Below, piece after piece: positions 1 to 12,266 of a DNA stretch of 64,000 bases (positions are counted from its first letter, which is position 1; the number at the start of each line of letters is the position of its first letter). The stretch is from NCBI GenBank assembly GCA_037179335.1, contig JAKZHN010000003.1, forward strand, positions 1,798,001 to 1,862,000, written 5' to 3'. Both the position numbers and the translations under genes were made by a program. The DNA is from Cyclaneusma minus (Eukaryota; Ascomycota; Leotiomycetes; Marthamycetales; Marthamycetaceae). The notes under the pieces are model-generated. The model was not told where the DNA came from and searched no databases. It saw only the letters and a program-made list of their open reading frames with translations.

Positions 1-2000
1 TTTAGCAATTGCCATAATATTATTAATATAAATCAAAATAATTATATTTTTATTTTTATTAATAAAAAAATAAAAAATAACAAAAACTTATTTAAAACGA
101 AATTTAATAATTTTAATTTTAATTGGACAATTTTAATTTTTAGCTATTTGTTTAAAGCTATATAAATTTTTATTTAATTGAAAGATATAGCCAAACTTAA
201 TAATTACTTTATTTAAAAAGGCCAAATATATTGATTTCTTAAATTTAGCTTTAATAAATGCATTGCTAATATTAAAATAGCGGCATTTTATATTTTGCCA
301 AGCTATAATGGCTAAAAAGATCCTAAATATATTTATGCAAACCATTAATAAAAATATATTAAAAAAAACAAAAATTTAGATAAAGCCGCAAGCTATTGAG
401 CGGATTTTGAATTTATTTAAATTGCTATTAATAATAAATATCTATTTAATAAAAATCAAATTAAAAGCCATTTGCATAGCTATTTTAATCCAAATATTAT
501 TGGCTATTAAACTTTTAAATTCTATTATAATGGCTTTTATTTCAATTATTTTTATATAAGGGATTATTTATAATCTTTTTATAAATTTTAAAATAAAAAT
601 ATCCAGCATTCTTTTAGCAAAAATAATAAATTTATATAAATTATTTTTATTTTTAATTATAGCTGCTATAAAAGCTTTTAAAAACCGGTTTTTATATAAA
701 ACCTGGCTTTAATAATATTGCGTTTTAAATATTTTTATCCGCCAATTATTTTTGCAAAAAGCTTTTTTAAAATTTTTAAATAACAATTATTTATAAATAG
801 TAAAAATAGCCAGAAATGCCTTATTAAAATCTATAATATTTATATTTATAGTATTAATATCTGTTTATTAAAGGCATTTACTATATTAATAGTGTTTTTT
901 AGCATTTTTATAATAGGGATTTTAAAAAATAATTATTTTGGCTAAAATTCTAAATTATTAAATTTAGAATAAAATATTGCTTTTATTTATTTATTTTAAC
1001 TAATAGCTAAGATTATTATCTTTAATTTAGCAATTTTAATTGGCTTATTTTTGAATACTTTTTAACTAAAAAGGGATTTCCGGGCCTTTTATTTTATTAA
1101 TATTGGCTTGCCAATATAATTGCGATTAAAACATTTGTTTAAAATACCTTGAAAATTATATAAATTATTTTTTAGCTTCAAATTTATAATTTCGCCAAGG
1201 ATTTCCTTATTTTATTTAACAATAAATTTTATAGCCATTTATTCCAAATTCGGATAATATAGTTTATATTGCTTAAGAATATTTAAATTATATTTTATAA
1301 ATATATTTTATTTTTCTATAGGCAAAAGCTTATTTTTACAGTTTTTGTTTAAAAAGAATCTTTTTATTAATATAAAACCAAACCTTGCAGCCTTAAATTT
1401 TAATATTTTCCCATTTAAAAAGCTTTCCAATTCAAGCCTTTATTAAATTAATTATTTTACTATTAATTTTTGAATTAACATTATTTTTATTTTTATAATA
1501 AGCCTTAACCATAGCAATTTTAAATTAAAATTTAATTAAAAGCTTGGCATTATATAAGATAGTTCGGATATTTGCTTTTGCAATTTAAATTGCTTTTTTA
1601 ATTAGCCCGTTTTGCCAAAAAAAAAAGGTTTTTCCAAGCTTTATACTATTAATTTAAACCCAATAAATAATTCTTTTTACCAATTTTTTTGCTTTATTAA
1701 TTTTTAATTTTTTTAATTTTTTTTCCAATTTTCAATTTCATTTTTTTGCATTAGGTAATTAAATATTTTTATAAATTTTAAAAGGAAATTTACCAGCTAT
1801 ATTAAAATATACCAATTTAAAAAAAAATATTTTATAGTTTGCAAAAGTTTTGAAAACATGATTTTGTATTTTATTAATATTGCAATTTTTATAATAATAG
1901 GAAATATTAGAAATTTTAATTTCTTTTTTAGAAATAATAATAAAATACAATTTATTAATTTTGGCTAGGTTTAAATAAGCCTATTTTTAATAAAAAAAAG
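1..2000 (-). mobile_element. RIP-decayed Ty1/Copia retrotransposon (integrase and reverse transcriptase remnants), cut by window start
   Basis: Extremely AT-rich DNA with scattered stop codons on every frame. On the minus strand, positions 345-133 translate to a degraded Ty1/Copia reverse transcriptase start. The order FRIFLA..., then FNISNAF, IYLAF, FQLNKNLYSFKQ corresponds to the family's FDVxNAFL / IYMxxP / LNKSLYGLKQ motifs. Upstream on the same strand, 1950-1759 resembles the end of the integrase zinc-finger linker (FKLVYFNIAGKFP, family pattern PLELVHxDLxGPFP). The spacing and order (integrase then RT) fit Copia rather than Gypsy. RNase H and the 3' LTR would lie left of position 1. Family assignment is from motif order; the extent to about 2000 is approximate. 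Confidence 0.7.
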
Positions 2001-3787
2001 CATTATTTAACGGCTTTTTATTATTATATTTTTCAATTTATTTTTTTAATTGTTTTAGCCTTCATCTTTTTAGCCGTTTTAATTTTAATTTTGGATTAAA
2101 TAGCTTTTACTATATTAAAACTTACCGTTTTTTAAGCTATAATTAATAGTATTTTTTATACTATAGCAATTGGCATATTTAATATATTATATTAAAATAC
2201 CTTTTTTAAAAAGGTTGGTATAAAAAAGAGTTATTTAAAGCTTTTTTAGTTTTTTTAATTTTGGCAAAAAAAGCAGCAAAATAAAAAATAGTAATAAAAA
2301 ATAATTGCTTAAATACTAATATTAATTTGGCTGCTATAATTATAAAATTTATAATATATAAATTCTATTGTATAAATGCTTTAAAAATAAAATTTTGGAT
2401 ATAATGACTTTTAAAATATATGCCATTTTAATTAAAATTATTTAAAAGCAAATTTATTCCCAAATATAAAATATATAAAATATTTTTAAATAAGCACTTC
2501 CTATTTTAAATTCTTATTAATATAATGCCAATTTAATTTAAATACAATTTCCTTTTTTTATTTTAATAGCTTTTTATTAATATAGCTTTAAATCTTTTTT
2601 TAAAAAAGATCAATTATATATAATATAATATTAAAATTTGCAATTTAGGTAAAATGGGAAATTTTACTGGCAATACCAATAGAATTTTAAATAATATATA
2701 TTATATTTCTTTTAAGCTTTAAAAGAATTTTGTTTAATTTTAATATTGCCTTTAGCTATGTAAGGCTTTTTTTAATTGGAATTTTTACCAAGCCGGTTAT
2801 TATAATATTTTGCATTAGTTTTTAATTAATAAAATTTTTTTTAATACCATTATGGCTTTTTTGGCTATATAAAAATACTTAATTTAATTATAAAAAAATT
2901 TACTATTTTTATAGCCATTAATTTTAGCCTTGCGGAAAATATTAATAAGGCGTTTATTTTGTAGCTTATTCTATAGTTTAATAAATTGCTTTTTTTTATT
3001 TGCTTTTTTTATTTAATTTTTATAGGGAAATAAAATAGGCAGTTCTTTTTTGAAATTATAAAAAAGCCTTTTTTAGCAAATTTATTTTTTAAATAATATT
3101 TAAATAATATTTATTTAATATTATATTTTTAAATATAATATATTTTGCTAAAAAGCATAACAGTATAATATAAAAAAGAAAATTTTTAATATAAATTATT
3201 ATATAAAATAAATTTGACTAAATAATTTAATAGCGAATAATATGGAATTCAATTTAGAATTTTTTAATAATAAAATTTAAAATCCATTTAAAATTGGCAA
3301 TTTGGCAGAGATAAAAATTTATAATAGTAATAAAAACCATAAAGTATTTTTTGTTTAAAATATTCTAACGTTTGTATAATGAATTTTGGAATTAATAGCC
3401 TTTTTATTTAATTAATTAAAATAAATATAAATTTTATAAAAGGCTTTAGCAAGATTTACTTTATATTGCTTTTTTAAATTTTTATTTAATACAATTTGCT
3501 TCTTATTTATTTAAATACAATTAGAATTTATAGTATATTAATTAAAAATGGTAATTATAACATATTAAATGCCTTTGCTTTTGAAAAACATTTTTATTAT
3601 AACAAATCAATTATAATAATTGGTATAAATAAAAATAAGGGCAGGTTTTCTTTAATTATAAATGCTTTATATATTAACAAATATAATATTTAATTTGCAA
3701 AACAAGAACTAGTTAAAATTAATAAATATACTAATTTAAAAAATAAAAATTTATTATTATTATTATTAATTTATAAATAAGTTTGCG
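2001..3787. repeat. AT-rich RIP-affected repeat DNA, probably gag/protease and 5' part of the Copia element
   Basis: Continuous AT-rich sequence without a credible gene. By position it should carry the gag and protease part and perhaps the 5' LTR of the minus-strand Copia element, but I recognise no zinc knuckle or protease motif. The only longer open frame (3496-3693, plus) has the Asn/Ile/Lys/Tyr bias of AT-rich noise. No LTR pair can be assigned because the other end is outside the window. Confidence 0.45.
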
Positions 3788-3977
3788 AAAATACATCGCT
3801 ATAATAATAAATAATAGGCTTTAAAAATATAGCGCTATAAAATAAAAGAAAGGAATGCAAAAATACGGCGCTGCGCTAAAAATTAATTAAGGGCTTTAAA
3901 AATACGGCGTTGCAAAGTTTTTATTAGAAATTTAAAAATATAGCGCTATAGGTTTCGCTTTAAAAATACGGCGCTGT
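3788..3977. repeat. Six spaced copies of a 15-16 bp GCGCT-core motif (about 36 bp period)
   Basis: The motif AAAAATAYRGCGCTRY (with decayed versions) begins at 3788, 3823, 3859, 3898, 3934 and 3962, spacing 35, 36, 39, 36 and 28. The intervening bases are mostly AT and poorly conserved; several copies are preceded by GGCTTT or CGCTTT. Copies alternate between ACGGCGCTG and ATAGCGCTA, i.e. they differ by C/T and G/A changes. It reads as a decayed minisatellite or an array of binding-site-like repeats inside the AT-rich island. Confidence 0.7.
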
Positions 3978-4990
3978 AAAAATTTTGTTTTTTTAATTAT
4001 ATTAAAGCATATTAATAATTATAATTTATTGAAATCCAATATAGGCTGGATTTTTTAAATATATTATATTAAAAAAAAAGCTATTTTATAATTTAAAAAT
4101 ATTATGCATTTTTTCCTCGCTTATATATACAAGGATGGCGTAACCCCCTATATATAACCAGCGTATTTTAGCAAGGGGTTAATTCGAACCATTAAAAGGG
4201 CATTTTAATATAATTCTTTTTTAAACGCTGAAATAAATTCCTTATTAGCTTGCAAAAATTCTTTATTTAAAATATATATGTTTTTATTTAATTATTTTTT
4301 TTATAGAAAAAAAATATTATTGGCCTAAAGCTTCTCCTATTTTTTAATAATAACCATCCTAAAAGCCTATTTTTTAAAAAATAGCTTTTAAAATTCCATA
4401 ATTTTAAATAGGGCATTCCGGGCTTAATTATAAATATAAGCTAGCATTTTCTATTAGGCATTTTCAGGCTTTTTAAAAAAAAAACTTTAGCGGCATTATA
4501 ATTAAAATTCGCAAAGAAAAACATTAACGGCCTAATTTTTTTATTCTTTATATTATTAGGGTAAAAAACTGCATTTTGATTTTAAATAAAATCCATAAAA
4601 GTTTTAATAAATCTAGAAAAAAATAAAAAAGGCCAAATTGGGATTTAAAACCAAATTTGGTATAAGATAATTAAAATATATAAGCTTTTAAAGCAAAGCA
4701 CAAAATCTAGCAAAAAATAAATAAATAAATAAAAAATATGCTTATAGTTATAAATATATAAGTCTAAATAAAATACAAAATTTTAGCCAAATATATAAAT
4801 GCGCCTGCGCGTAAAACGTGCTTTAAAAAGGGAAAATAAAAAATAATAGAAATAATCCGGAAAAAAACTGGCATTATACAATAATTTATAAAGGGCGAGA
4901 AAAAAGCTTTACTAAAATATTACGAAAACCTATTAAAAAAGCCAAAAGCCCAAATAAGCAATAAATAAAAACTGAATCAATAAAGCTAAA
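3978..4990. repeat. AT-rich RIP-affected flank of island
   Basis: AT-rich DNA with no gene. It contains a TATA-like stretch and a short inverted repeat (TAACCCC near 4142, GGGGTTA near 4174). The short lysine-rich frames after 4799 stop repeatedly. Composition changes sharply to about 50% GC near 5000, marking the island edge. Confidence 0.5.
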
Positions 4991-5774
4991 AAGAGAAAAA
5001 GAGATTTGGAAAGCTTTGCCCTTTTATTCTATATAGCTCCAGCTCTTAACAAAAAAGCTAGGAGAACAAAAGAACAGTATAGCTGCCTCAGAAGTGGCTG
5101 CCTAAGGTCTCCACCTCTAACCTCCGCTAACCCCGTAACATCCAGAGCAGCAGGTGTGATACACTGTGGAATGCGGGTTAGAGATGATCGACTATCATGT
5201 CCAGCATCACCGCCGCATATCAGTGGAGTCTGACTTCAGCGGTTGTTTGTGAGAAATTGGAGGTTTTCTCCATGACCTTGGGGCATGATCAGTGACGAGA
5301 ATTCGGGGTCCAGATTTGGCACACAGCATCACAGTCTGTGCCATCAGTTTCCCGGCCAGCTCTATATATTCTGCCTATCTGTCCGGAAGAGACTGGCCTA
5401 AGTTCATGCATTCTCAAACGAGGGATTTGAGGAACGTCGCCTCAGATGTTATACTAGGTATGATTGCCATTGATTTTTGGGGAGAACCCTTTTCACAGTG
5501 GTTCGGAGATTCTGGACAGCTGGAAAATAGCGTCTTCAGCAGTGATTTCACTGAAAGATATTTCCAGTCATCTGCCGTTCCCAAGGCTGAGCTCAGAGGC
5601 CTATTGGGTCCCGACACGTGATGGCGACGCGTAGGATTGCTGTACTCAAACTAGTGAGCTGCGCATCTTTCGCGGAACGCGCCCCTCTTCCGCAACAAAC
5701 TGCCACCATCAATACTGAATACCGCACACAACCTCACGAAAGCGACCGCGCAATCTCGCCCATGAGCTGGCACA
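4991..5774. other. Gene-poor boundary between AT-rich island and F-box-like cluster
   Basis: Balanced-GC DNA between the island and the first paralogue. Open frames here (for example 5292-5621) show no motif, no homology to neighbouring paralogues and no convincing coding pattern. The last about 100 bases are the probable promoter and leader of the gene starting at 5775. Confidence 0.4.
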
Positions 5775-7970
5775 ATGAGTTCCTCCAGACAAGACAGCCA
5801 CAGGCTGCCTCCGCAAGACATCAACGGCTTGTTTGAAGCAGTTCATCTGTCGGCCCCGGCAAGCACCTTCTCTGAGCGACTCGCTGCCTCAACTCGAACC
5901 TCCGCATTCGACCCCGACCAGCACGATGAAGCACTCGCAAGCCAGCTTGCGATGGCTAGGTCATCGACCCCTCGATCCAACAACCTCAGATCCGAAAAAG
6001 CCTCAGACGGAGCCACAGCTGGTGAAGAAGCTGCTTTTGACCAAGGATGGGTGGATGTTTTCGGTGCTATGGACGTGGAGGGGTTTCTGATTCCACCCTG
6101 CAGCTTTCCGCTGCTGTACCTGCCCACAAAGATTGTGAACAGGATCTTGGAGCTCTTGGTACACACACAGTACATTTCTGTCGAGGGCTCAGAAGCATTG
6201 AAGTACCTATACCCAGACATCAACTACGACCTGGAAGTTTCCCCAGACGCTCTCGCGAAAAGAATCTACAACCTGGGCATCGCACGCACCTGCCGCTCTT
6301 TCTACGAAAGATCAATGGTGTTCTTCTGGGGATCCAACACTGTTCGTTTCGACCTGACGCATATGGGGTTCATTGCTGTTTCCACCTTTTGCAGACAGAA
6401 CTGCCCTAAATTTCCGAGGCCTACTTGGGCATCCCCGAGGCCTCCCCCCGTTGGCGCCCTCCTCAGGAATATCAAGTTTGAAAACCTTTCAGAAGCACAC
6501 TGCAGCGACCTGGACAATGTCTGTAAGAAACACTGTGGTACTATTCCAATCTGGAGCTTGCAGTTCCTCATTTTGCGGGAGCTCGAAGAAGTGCGAATCG
6601 ACTGGATGACAAATGGTCATAGCACTGGAAATGGCAGTTTACACAATAACCCTCTGTTCGACAAACTGGATCGTCTCCAGCACAGCAAGAAAGATGATCG
6701 CAAGGTGCATATCAGTCTCCAGAGTGTTAGCCTTTGCTTTGGTCCCACGGAAAACGTCCAGGGCCCGGATGGTTCCGGCTGCGAGAAGATCCGGAAAGTG
6801 AGGGCAAGACTGTTGAGGGAGGAGGAGAAGCAGTTCGAAGAAGTTTTTGCAAGATGGCCCAGAGGCTGCTCTGGATTGGAAGTAGAGGAGTCCCTGACAC
6901 TTCGTGCCGTTCCCCACGGCGAACTCGGATTTCGCTTGGTGCAATTGGCTCAACTACATTTGCATGGCGCCCCACCCCAAGAACAGTCCTCTACTCCAGT
7001 TCCGGAAGGCAATCACCAGAGTGTACAGCAAGTCCGCACCAAGTTCGTTATCCTCGATGACCTGAATCGTCCGCTCCTCGAAGAGAATGGGAATCTCGTG
7101 ACCACTCCCACCGCCCACATGACTGGGACCTTCCGTTATCTCTTTCCGGATGAAATTCTTGTCAAAATACTGAAGCATGTCATGGTCTCCTCCTGCGCGA
7201 TCTACGACGGTGACGCATCATTGGTTTCCCAAGAAGACTGTTTATCACTCTCCATAAGTCCTCTCCTCGCGTGCAAGCGCCTGCATCAAGCTGGACTGCA
7301 GGTCCTGATGGAAGACAATCACTTTTACCAGCGCCCACGAAGGGAATCTATCTAGTTCTTGCAAGACAGCATCACGGTTTTCGGCAAGAATTTGATCAAA
7401 CAGCTCGTGCCAAGAGCACAACTGATCAAGGACATCTTCTTTGAGAATGCTTCTATTCCTTACCCTAGGACTGAGATAGACGGATATGAGTTGGATGAAC
7501 AGGCGACCGAAAATTCGAGAATGCATGCGCTCGAATTCATGGTCGCGATGAAATGCAACCTGGACCATCTCAGTATAGAGTATGAAGGACAAGTCTCGTG
7601 GCGTGTGCAGGTGGTTGTTGGACGAGCTCTGAAACGCCACCCTGCAAAGACGCTGAAGCCTGAGAAGGCTCGACCTATGTTTGTCTTGCGTATAACGGGC
7701 GGTCCTGGCAATGAGGCTTGGTTGTGGGGTGCATATTTCCCTGAATGGAATGATGTGGCGAAAATCAGGAGTATCTACCTGCACGGTGATACAGATCTCG
7801 AGGGACTTGAGGCACTGGAAGGCATGTGCAGAATGTGGTGTAAGAAGAAGGTATGGAAATTGTGTGTGGTGAGAAATGGCAAACGGGATGATACTGAGTC
7901 AGAGAGGGGTGGGGAAGAAGAGCTAGATGTGGATGTGGAGGAAGAAGGCGCTCAAGATGACCAGGAGTAG
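5775..7970 (+). pseudogene. Two-lobed F-box/2EXR-like paralogue interrupted by one in-frame TAG
   Basis: First member of the cluster. Residues about 98-130 hold the first F-box-like helix pair (FPLLYLPTKIVNRILELLV), followed by the ARTCRSFYERSMVFFWGSNTVRF segment. The second lobe starts near residue 452 (LFPDEILVKILKHVMV) with CKRLHQAGLQVLMEDNHF. A TAG at 7353-7355 ends the first 526 codons, but the same frame stays open to 7970. The residues on both sides of the stop align with intact relatives with no length change (FLQDSI against FIQRKI in 57639-59924). The downstream part carries the family's C-terminal strands and an acidic tail (EEELDVDVEEE). I read this as a nonsense-mutated copy; no splice pair removes the stop sensibly. 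A truncated functional first lobe is the alternative. Confidence 0.75.
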
Positions 7971-9190
7971 AGGAGATGAAACAGAGAGCATTATCCGAAA
8001 GATGAGAAGGTTATTAGAAACGCGTTGTCTTGAGGTAGCGGCGGGAAACAAACGTGCAGTTGATTTCCCTTGTTCATGATTGACTTTGAGTATTTGGTGA
8101 CTGATGAGAAACTGCTATGCACGACCGGTTTGCGTGAAGCCCTTTGTGACGCTGTGGCACCATTGATGATGTGAGTTTTTCTCTTATCGAGCTGTAAAAT
8201 CATCACTTGGTGTATATCTGGGTGCTTCTGTCTTCCGTCGTTCTGTCCCCCTTTTATTTGATATTCTGCTCCTGTGCAAGGCCCATTGGCCCCCTTTGCA
8301 ACTCATCGCCTTTAATTGTATACTTTCGTTTCAACGGAGTAGTGGTTCAGCGGCTTGGCTTCCCTGCGACCCCCTTCCAGCCGTCGTTGCATTTCCACAT
8401 CATAGCCACTCTCGACTTATCTTCAATCATTTTTGCGCCTCGTAGCACTGAGTGTCCTCAGGTATCTTTAGACTCACTGAGATTGGGCCTCTTCACTCCT
8501 GATTCGAAAAATGCGTTCCAAATGAAATGAAGAGCTCTGAAAAGAATGTCGGGGCTAAGGCGGCGGTTTCGCCACTTCAATCTTCTTGTGAGACGACGAC
8601 ATTCTACAGAACTTACGCTCTGATCCTCTTCTGATGGTCATCCATAGCTTGGCTTCTCTACCTGTTCCGAGTCTTAGTATATCTCCACTTCCTCTGCTTC
8701 CAAACCCCCTGGGGGGTTCATGCACAAAGTAAAGAATGATACTTCCAGCTTCACCGAACCTTTGTTCCTTCGCAAGTTTCAAATCGCTAAAATCGAGTGA
8801 TGTCAATAAGCGAGCTCAAATAAACTAGTCCGAGTGCCACTATCTCAGCTGCAGCACGAGGCACTGCATCCCTTCCTCCGGACACGCTCCATCTCCACCG
8901 ACCGCGACTAACTCCAACCGCAACCAACTCCAACCGCAACCAACTCCAACCGCGACCAACGACCGCCATCAACTCCAGCCCCAAGCAACTTCAACCGCAA
9001 TCAACTCCGGACGCACAAACCTACACCGCAACAACCCCACTATCCTCCGTGCGCGCAAATACCAGAGTCAGTCGATTGAAGCAGCATCCGGGTCACAAAC
9101 AGCTGTCCGCAGCCTCCGCACACAAGCCGCCACAAGCAAACCTCACTCAGTCCCGACCGAGACAGGCTCCAGACCTCACAAGACGGCAAG
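7971..9190. other. Intergenic region and leader with short minisatellite
   Basis: No gene supported. It separates the first two paralogues. The right part is C/A-rich leader sequence; a 16-bp repeat cluster inside it is listed separately. Confidence 0.4.
8909..9014. repeat. 16-bp minisatellite CAACTCCAACCGCAAC
   Basis: Three near-identical head-to-tail copies at 8909, 8925 and 8941, then three degenerate copies at 8970, 8986 and 9002. It lies in the presumed 5' leader of the paralogue at 9191. Confidence 0.75.
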
Positions 9191-10168
9191 ATGGCTGCTG
9201 CAGCCACGACACCATCCGGACCACCATCTGCAGCTGACCTGAAGCTCGACAAGCTCCCGGGAAAAGTGCTTAACAATATCTTCGAACACTACTATGCGGA
9301 CACTCCCAGCTAAATCCATGACGGCCGAGCATCGCATCATGCGCCCCCGGGCAGTGCCTCTGTCGACATCAGCCCCTTCTTGGTGTCCAAGAAAATCTAC
9401 AGATGGGCCATATTTGCGCTCTTCCGCAACAAGGCTTTCGTCTTTGGCAACAACAAAGAGTCTCTCCAGTTTCTTCGAAGCTTCGTGACGGTGTGGAGCC
9501 ATAGGGAAGAGCGCATGCTGCTGTCAAAGCCAGAGATGGTGAAGGAGATCCGCATTCATGAGCCTGACCTAGCACAAGGCAATCCCTGGACGACCAAGGA
9601 AAAGATTCTTGCTATGGAGTTCTTGGTTGCTCAGGAATGCTCGATGTCCAAGATCACGATTGAACAAGGTGCCTCTAGCTGGCACAATACCGAGTTGTTG
9701 CTTGAATGGATGGTGATGCGTATTCCTATCGCCGTGAGACGTGATTTGGGTGATGGGCAGGGAACTAATATGGGGGCATTCCATTCCGAGCTTATCCTCG
9801 AAGCCACTTCTGAAGGTGTAGGAAATGACACGGAGAATGCGCGTGTCCAGCAGATATGCTGGAAGCTGAAATTTCCTGAATGGTGGGATTTCAGAACCCA
9901 AACAAGTTTCGAAGAGTTGGTCGTTGAAGGCAAGGTGGGATGGGCGAGCTTTGACCGGCTTTTCTACAAGTGCGATGAATGGTGTTCTTCAAAATGGTGG
10001 GCCTTTGAGGCGACTCTCAATGATCAGGTGCTTGCTACGGGGGATGTCGTGGGAGGAGAGACAGCGGAGGAACAGGAGGTGGTGGAAGAGCCGCAGGAGC
10101 TGGAGGAGGAGCCAAATGAGGAACAAGGGGTCGATGTGAAAGATGATCGTGGGGACAGCGTCCAGTAA
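9191..10168 (+). pseudogene. Single-lobe F-box/2EXR-like paralogue with an early in-frame TAA
   Basis: The frame opens at ATG 9191 with an Ala/Ser/Pro-rich start and an F-box-like helix (LDKLPGKVLNNIFEHYY). TAA at 9311-9313 interrupts it after 40 codons, yet the same frame continues open to 10168 and carries the expected next element (SKKIYRWAIFALFRNKAFVF, matching the family pattern CKxxHxLGxxxLYxxNxFxF). It ends with WKLKFPEWW and an acidic tail rich in Glu. It equals only the second lobe of the two-lobed members. A CAA to TAA change would explain the stop. The shorter protein starting downstream (for example near 9533) would lack the F-box part. Probably a pseudogene; a functional truncated product cannot be excluded. 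Confidence 0.65.
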
Positions 10169-10496
10169 ATTGGAGACAAAACCCCCCTCTGGTTTCGGAT
10201 TAGTCAGGAGGAAGCAACACCGAATGAGCTCCATCCCGTCGTCCTGGTCACGGCGCCAGAGTGAGATACTCTGACTCTTTTGTCAGATTCCAAAACGCGA
10301 ATGATCGTCCGCCCGACTTAAATTAACTCCAGCGTCCTCAGGCTAGACCATCGGATGCCTAGGTGATCCACAACAAAAACAATCCAAGCTTCTCTCCCCC
10401 CTCTTCTCTTCCCCCTTCAACAACAACAACACCACACCTGCTCTCCTCGGCGAGCAATCCTTCCATCAACTCAAGACTCGAATCCAAACCATCAAG
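10169..10496. other. Short intergenic spacer
   Basis: Nothing recognised; the last about 120 bases are C/A/T-rich leader sequence just before the ATG at 10497. Confidence 0.4.
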
Positions 10497-11417
10497 ATGG
10501 AGATGGAAGCAGAACCCTCCATCGTCTCCGGTGCTGAGCTTACCGTAGCTGTAGCCAGCCCGCAGCTCCACAGCCCCAGCCTCCTTGAGCTTGCTGGAAC
10601 TGGCCCCTTGATCTTGCGTCTTCACTGGAAGATCCTCGATCGCATTCTCGGCTTCGTTCTCAATGTCCAATTCGTCATCGAGAATGCATACCAACAAGGT
10701 TCCTCGGTCGCTCTCGGTCCCCTGCTCGATGGCGAAGGCTCCCAACGTCTTTTCGGCCTGCCTCTCATCAACGTCCTCCTCGTCTGCAAGCACCTGGCCA
10801 ACCGCGGCGTATACGCTCTCTACACACACAATAACTTCCACTTCAGCACCTTGGATGCACTGCGCCGATTCGGCGATGCCCATATCATTTGGAAGTTCTC
10901 TCCCGATGGTTCTCCTTGCTACGTCACCCGCGCCCATCTGATGGTGAATATCGTTTGCGGTCCACTCAACTTCTACATCGACCGCGCCCTGCACCCCGGC
11001 CTCTGGGAACCCGAGCACAATTCCATCCTCGAGCGCATCATTAATGGACAGGAAGCTTTCACATTCATGAGGCGACTAACCGTACTTTTTGGCGTGTCTG
11101 ACTGGGCGGATATGATGAACCTCGACCTCATGATCAATCTTCTCGCCAACTTCTTCTCCTGGCCCGACAACACCATCACTTTCCGACGCATGAGGGTGTA
11201 TGGCCCGCGATTCATCAGCATCGTTTGGGTGACTCAAATCGAATTCCCCCTCCAAGTGCGCAACGTGGCTGGTGAATTCCAATGGGTTGGACCTCACGTG
11301 ATGGAGGTGGCTTTTGAAGGAACGCTCGGGGAGTTCGTCGGTGAGATCGGTCTCGAGGAAATCGTTCGGGAGTTCTTCGGCGACCACGGTATTACCTTCA
11401 CTGTATCCGTCGACTGA
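10497..11417 (+). CDS. Single-lobe F-box/2EXR-like protein (306 aa), intact
   Basis: Open frame with a good start (ATCAAGATGG). It contains one lobe: an F-box-like helix near residues 42-60 (LHWKILDRILGFVLNVQF), then INVLLVCKHLANRGVYALYTHNNFHFS, the family's second element. The C-terminal half keeps the strand pattern of relatives (MRRLTVLFGV, FRRMRVYGP, VMEVAFEGTLGEFV) but lacks their acidic tail. It is much more diverged than the two-lobed members and has no internal stop. By analogy with F-box proteins it could bind Skp1 and recruit a target for ubiquitination; this is inference, and a 2EXR-like domain of unknown function is equally possible. Confidence 0.7.
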   Translation: MEMEAEPSIVSGAELTVAVASPQLHSPSLLELAGTGPLILRLHWKILDRILGFVLNVQFVIENAYQQGSSVALGPLLDGEGSQRLFGLPLINVLLVCKHLANRGVYALYTHNNFHFSTLDALRRFGDAHIIWKFSPDGSPCYVTRAHLMVNIVCGPLNFYIDRALHPGLWEPEHNSILERIINGQEAFTFMRRLTVLFGVSDWADMMNLDLMINLLANFFSWPDNTITFRRMRVYGPRFISIVWVTQIEFPLQVRNVAGEFQWVGPHVMEVAFEGTLGEFVGEIGLEEIVREFFGDHGITFTVSVD

Positions 11418-12266
11418 GCGAGCACGGCGCCCTCCTCCCCCCGCATTCTTACAAGGCCGGTTTGCAAGTCATGAAATGGAGTTTCGCTTCAGCGTCTGAA
11501 TCTGCGTTCCTAGAAGGCTAGGAGGAAAGCTTGGAGGTGGAGCTTCGGGAGATGGTTTGCAGTGAATTTGCGGTACATTTGCTTTTTGCAGAATCGGAGA
11601 CCCGGCGTGGTCGCAGTGGCTTCGCATTATGGCTTAGATATTTCTATAGCCTGAATCAGAACAGCCTTGCATCAACTGTTTGCTTACTTGATTGCATGAA
11701 CCATTGACTTTGTGACGGTGAAAAACTAATGCAAAAACCTTGTACCCAGATCCCACATCTCACATTCTGTTCTAGCAGCTAGCAAGTACCAAGTGTTCAG
11801 CAACCTCCAAATCCCGAATATCGTCTCAACGCACCCCAGCAATTTGCCGGAAGGGCCTCTGTTGTTCCATGGGAACCATTGAATGGCCGGGACGAGCTCC
11901 GCCGGTCTAGCTGAATTCCGACGGCTATTTCATCACTCAGTCGTTTTCCGTGTTTGACCGAAGGCAAGAGAAGCGCTGCTGTTATTCCGCGGCCTTCGAG
12001 CATCAGCCGGTCCCGTCGCAAGGCAACAACTCCTTTCATTCGCGGAATAAGGAATGGATGGTGGAATCAACCCCATCCACTGGATAAGTACTCAGCTCGG
12101 GCTGGCTTCCTGTTCTTCTCTTTTCGTCCCAGAGCTAACAACTTGCAACCACAGATCTCATCTCCACTTGCCTACGGCCAGGCGACTCAACTCCGTCCGC
12201 AAGCCATTCACTACGAAGTTCCACCCTCCGACGCTTCCGCCTCTCGACTCTGCCACCATATTTTCA
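11418..12266. other. Intergenic region and leader of the SANT-like/F-box-like gene
   Basis: No gene. It holds the probable promoter and 5' leader of the gene at 12267, including a likely leader intron (listed separately). Frames reading upstream of 12267 (from 12054) lie in this leader. Confidence 0.4.
12088..12154 (+). other. Probable 5' leader intron (67 nt)
   Basis: GTACTC donor, GCTAAC branch point 13 nt before the CCACAG acceptor. The length is typical for filamentous ascomycetes. The paralogue at 15746 has a leader intron in the same relative place, which supports both. Confidence 0.5.

Noticed and set aside
3496..3693. 65-codon plus-strand frame in the AT-rich island
   Set aside because: Asn/Ile/Tyr/Lys-only composition expected from RIP-decayed DNA.
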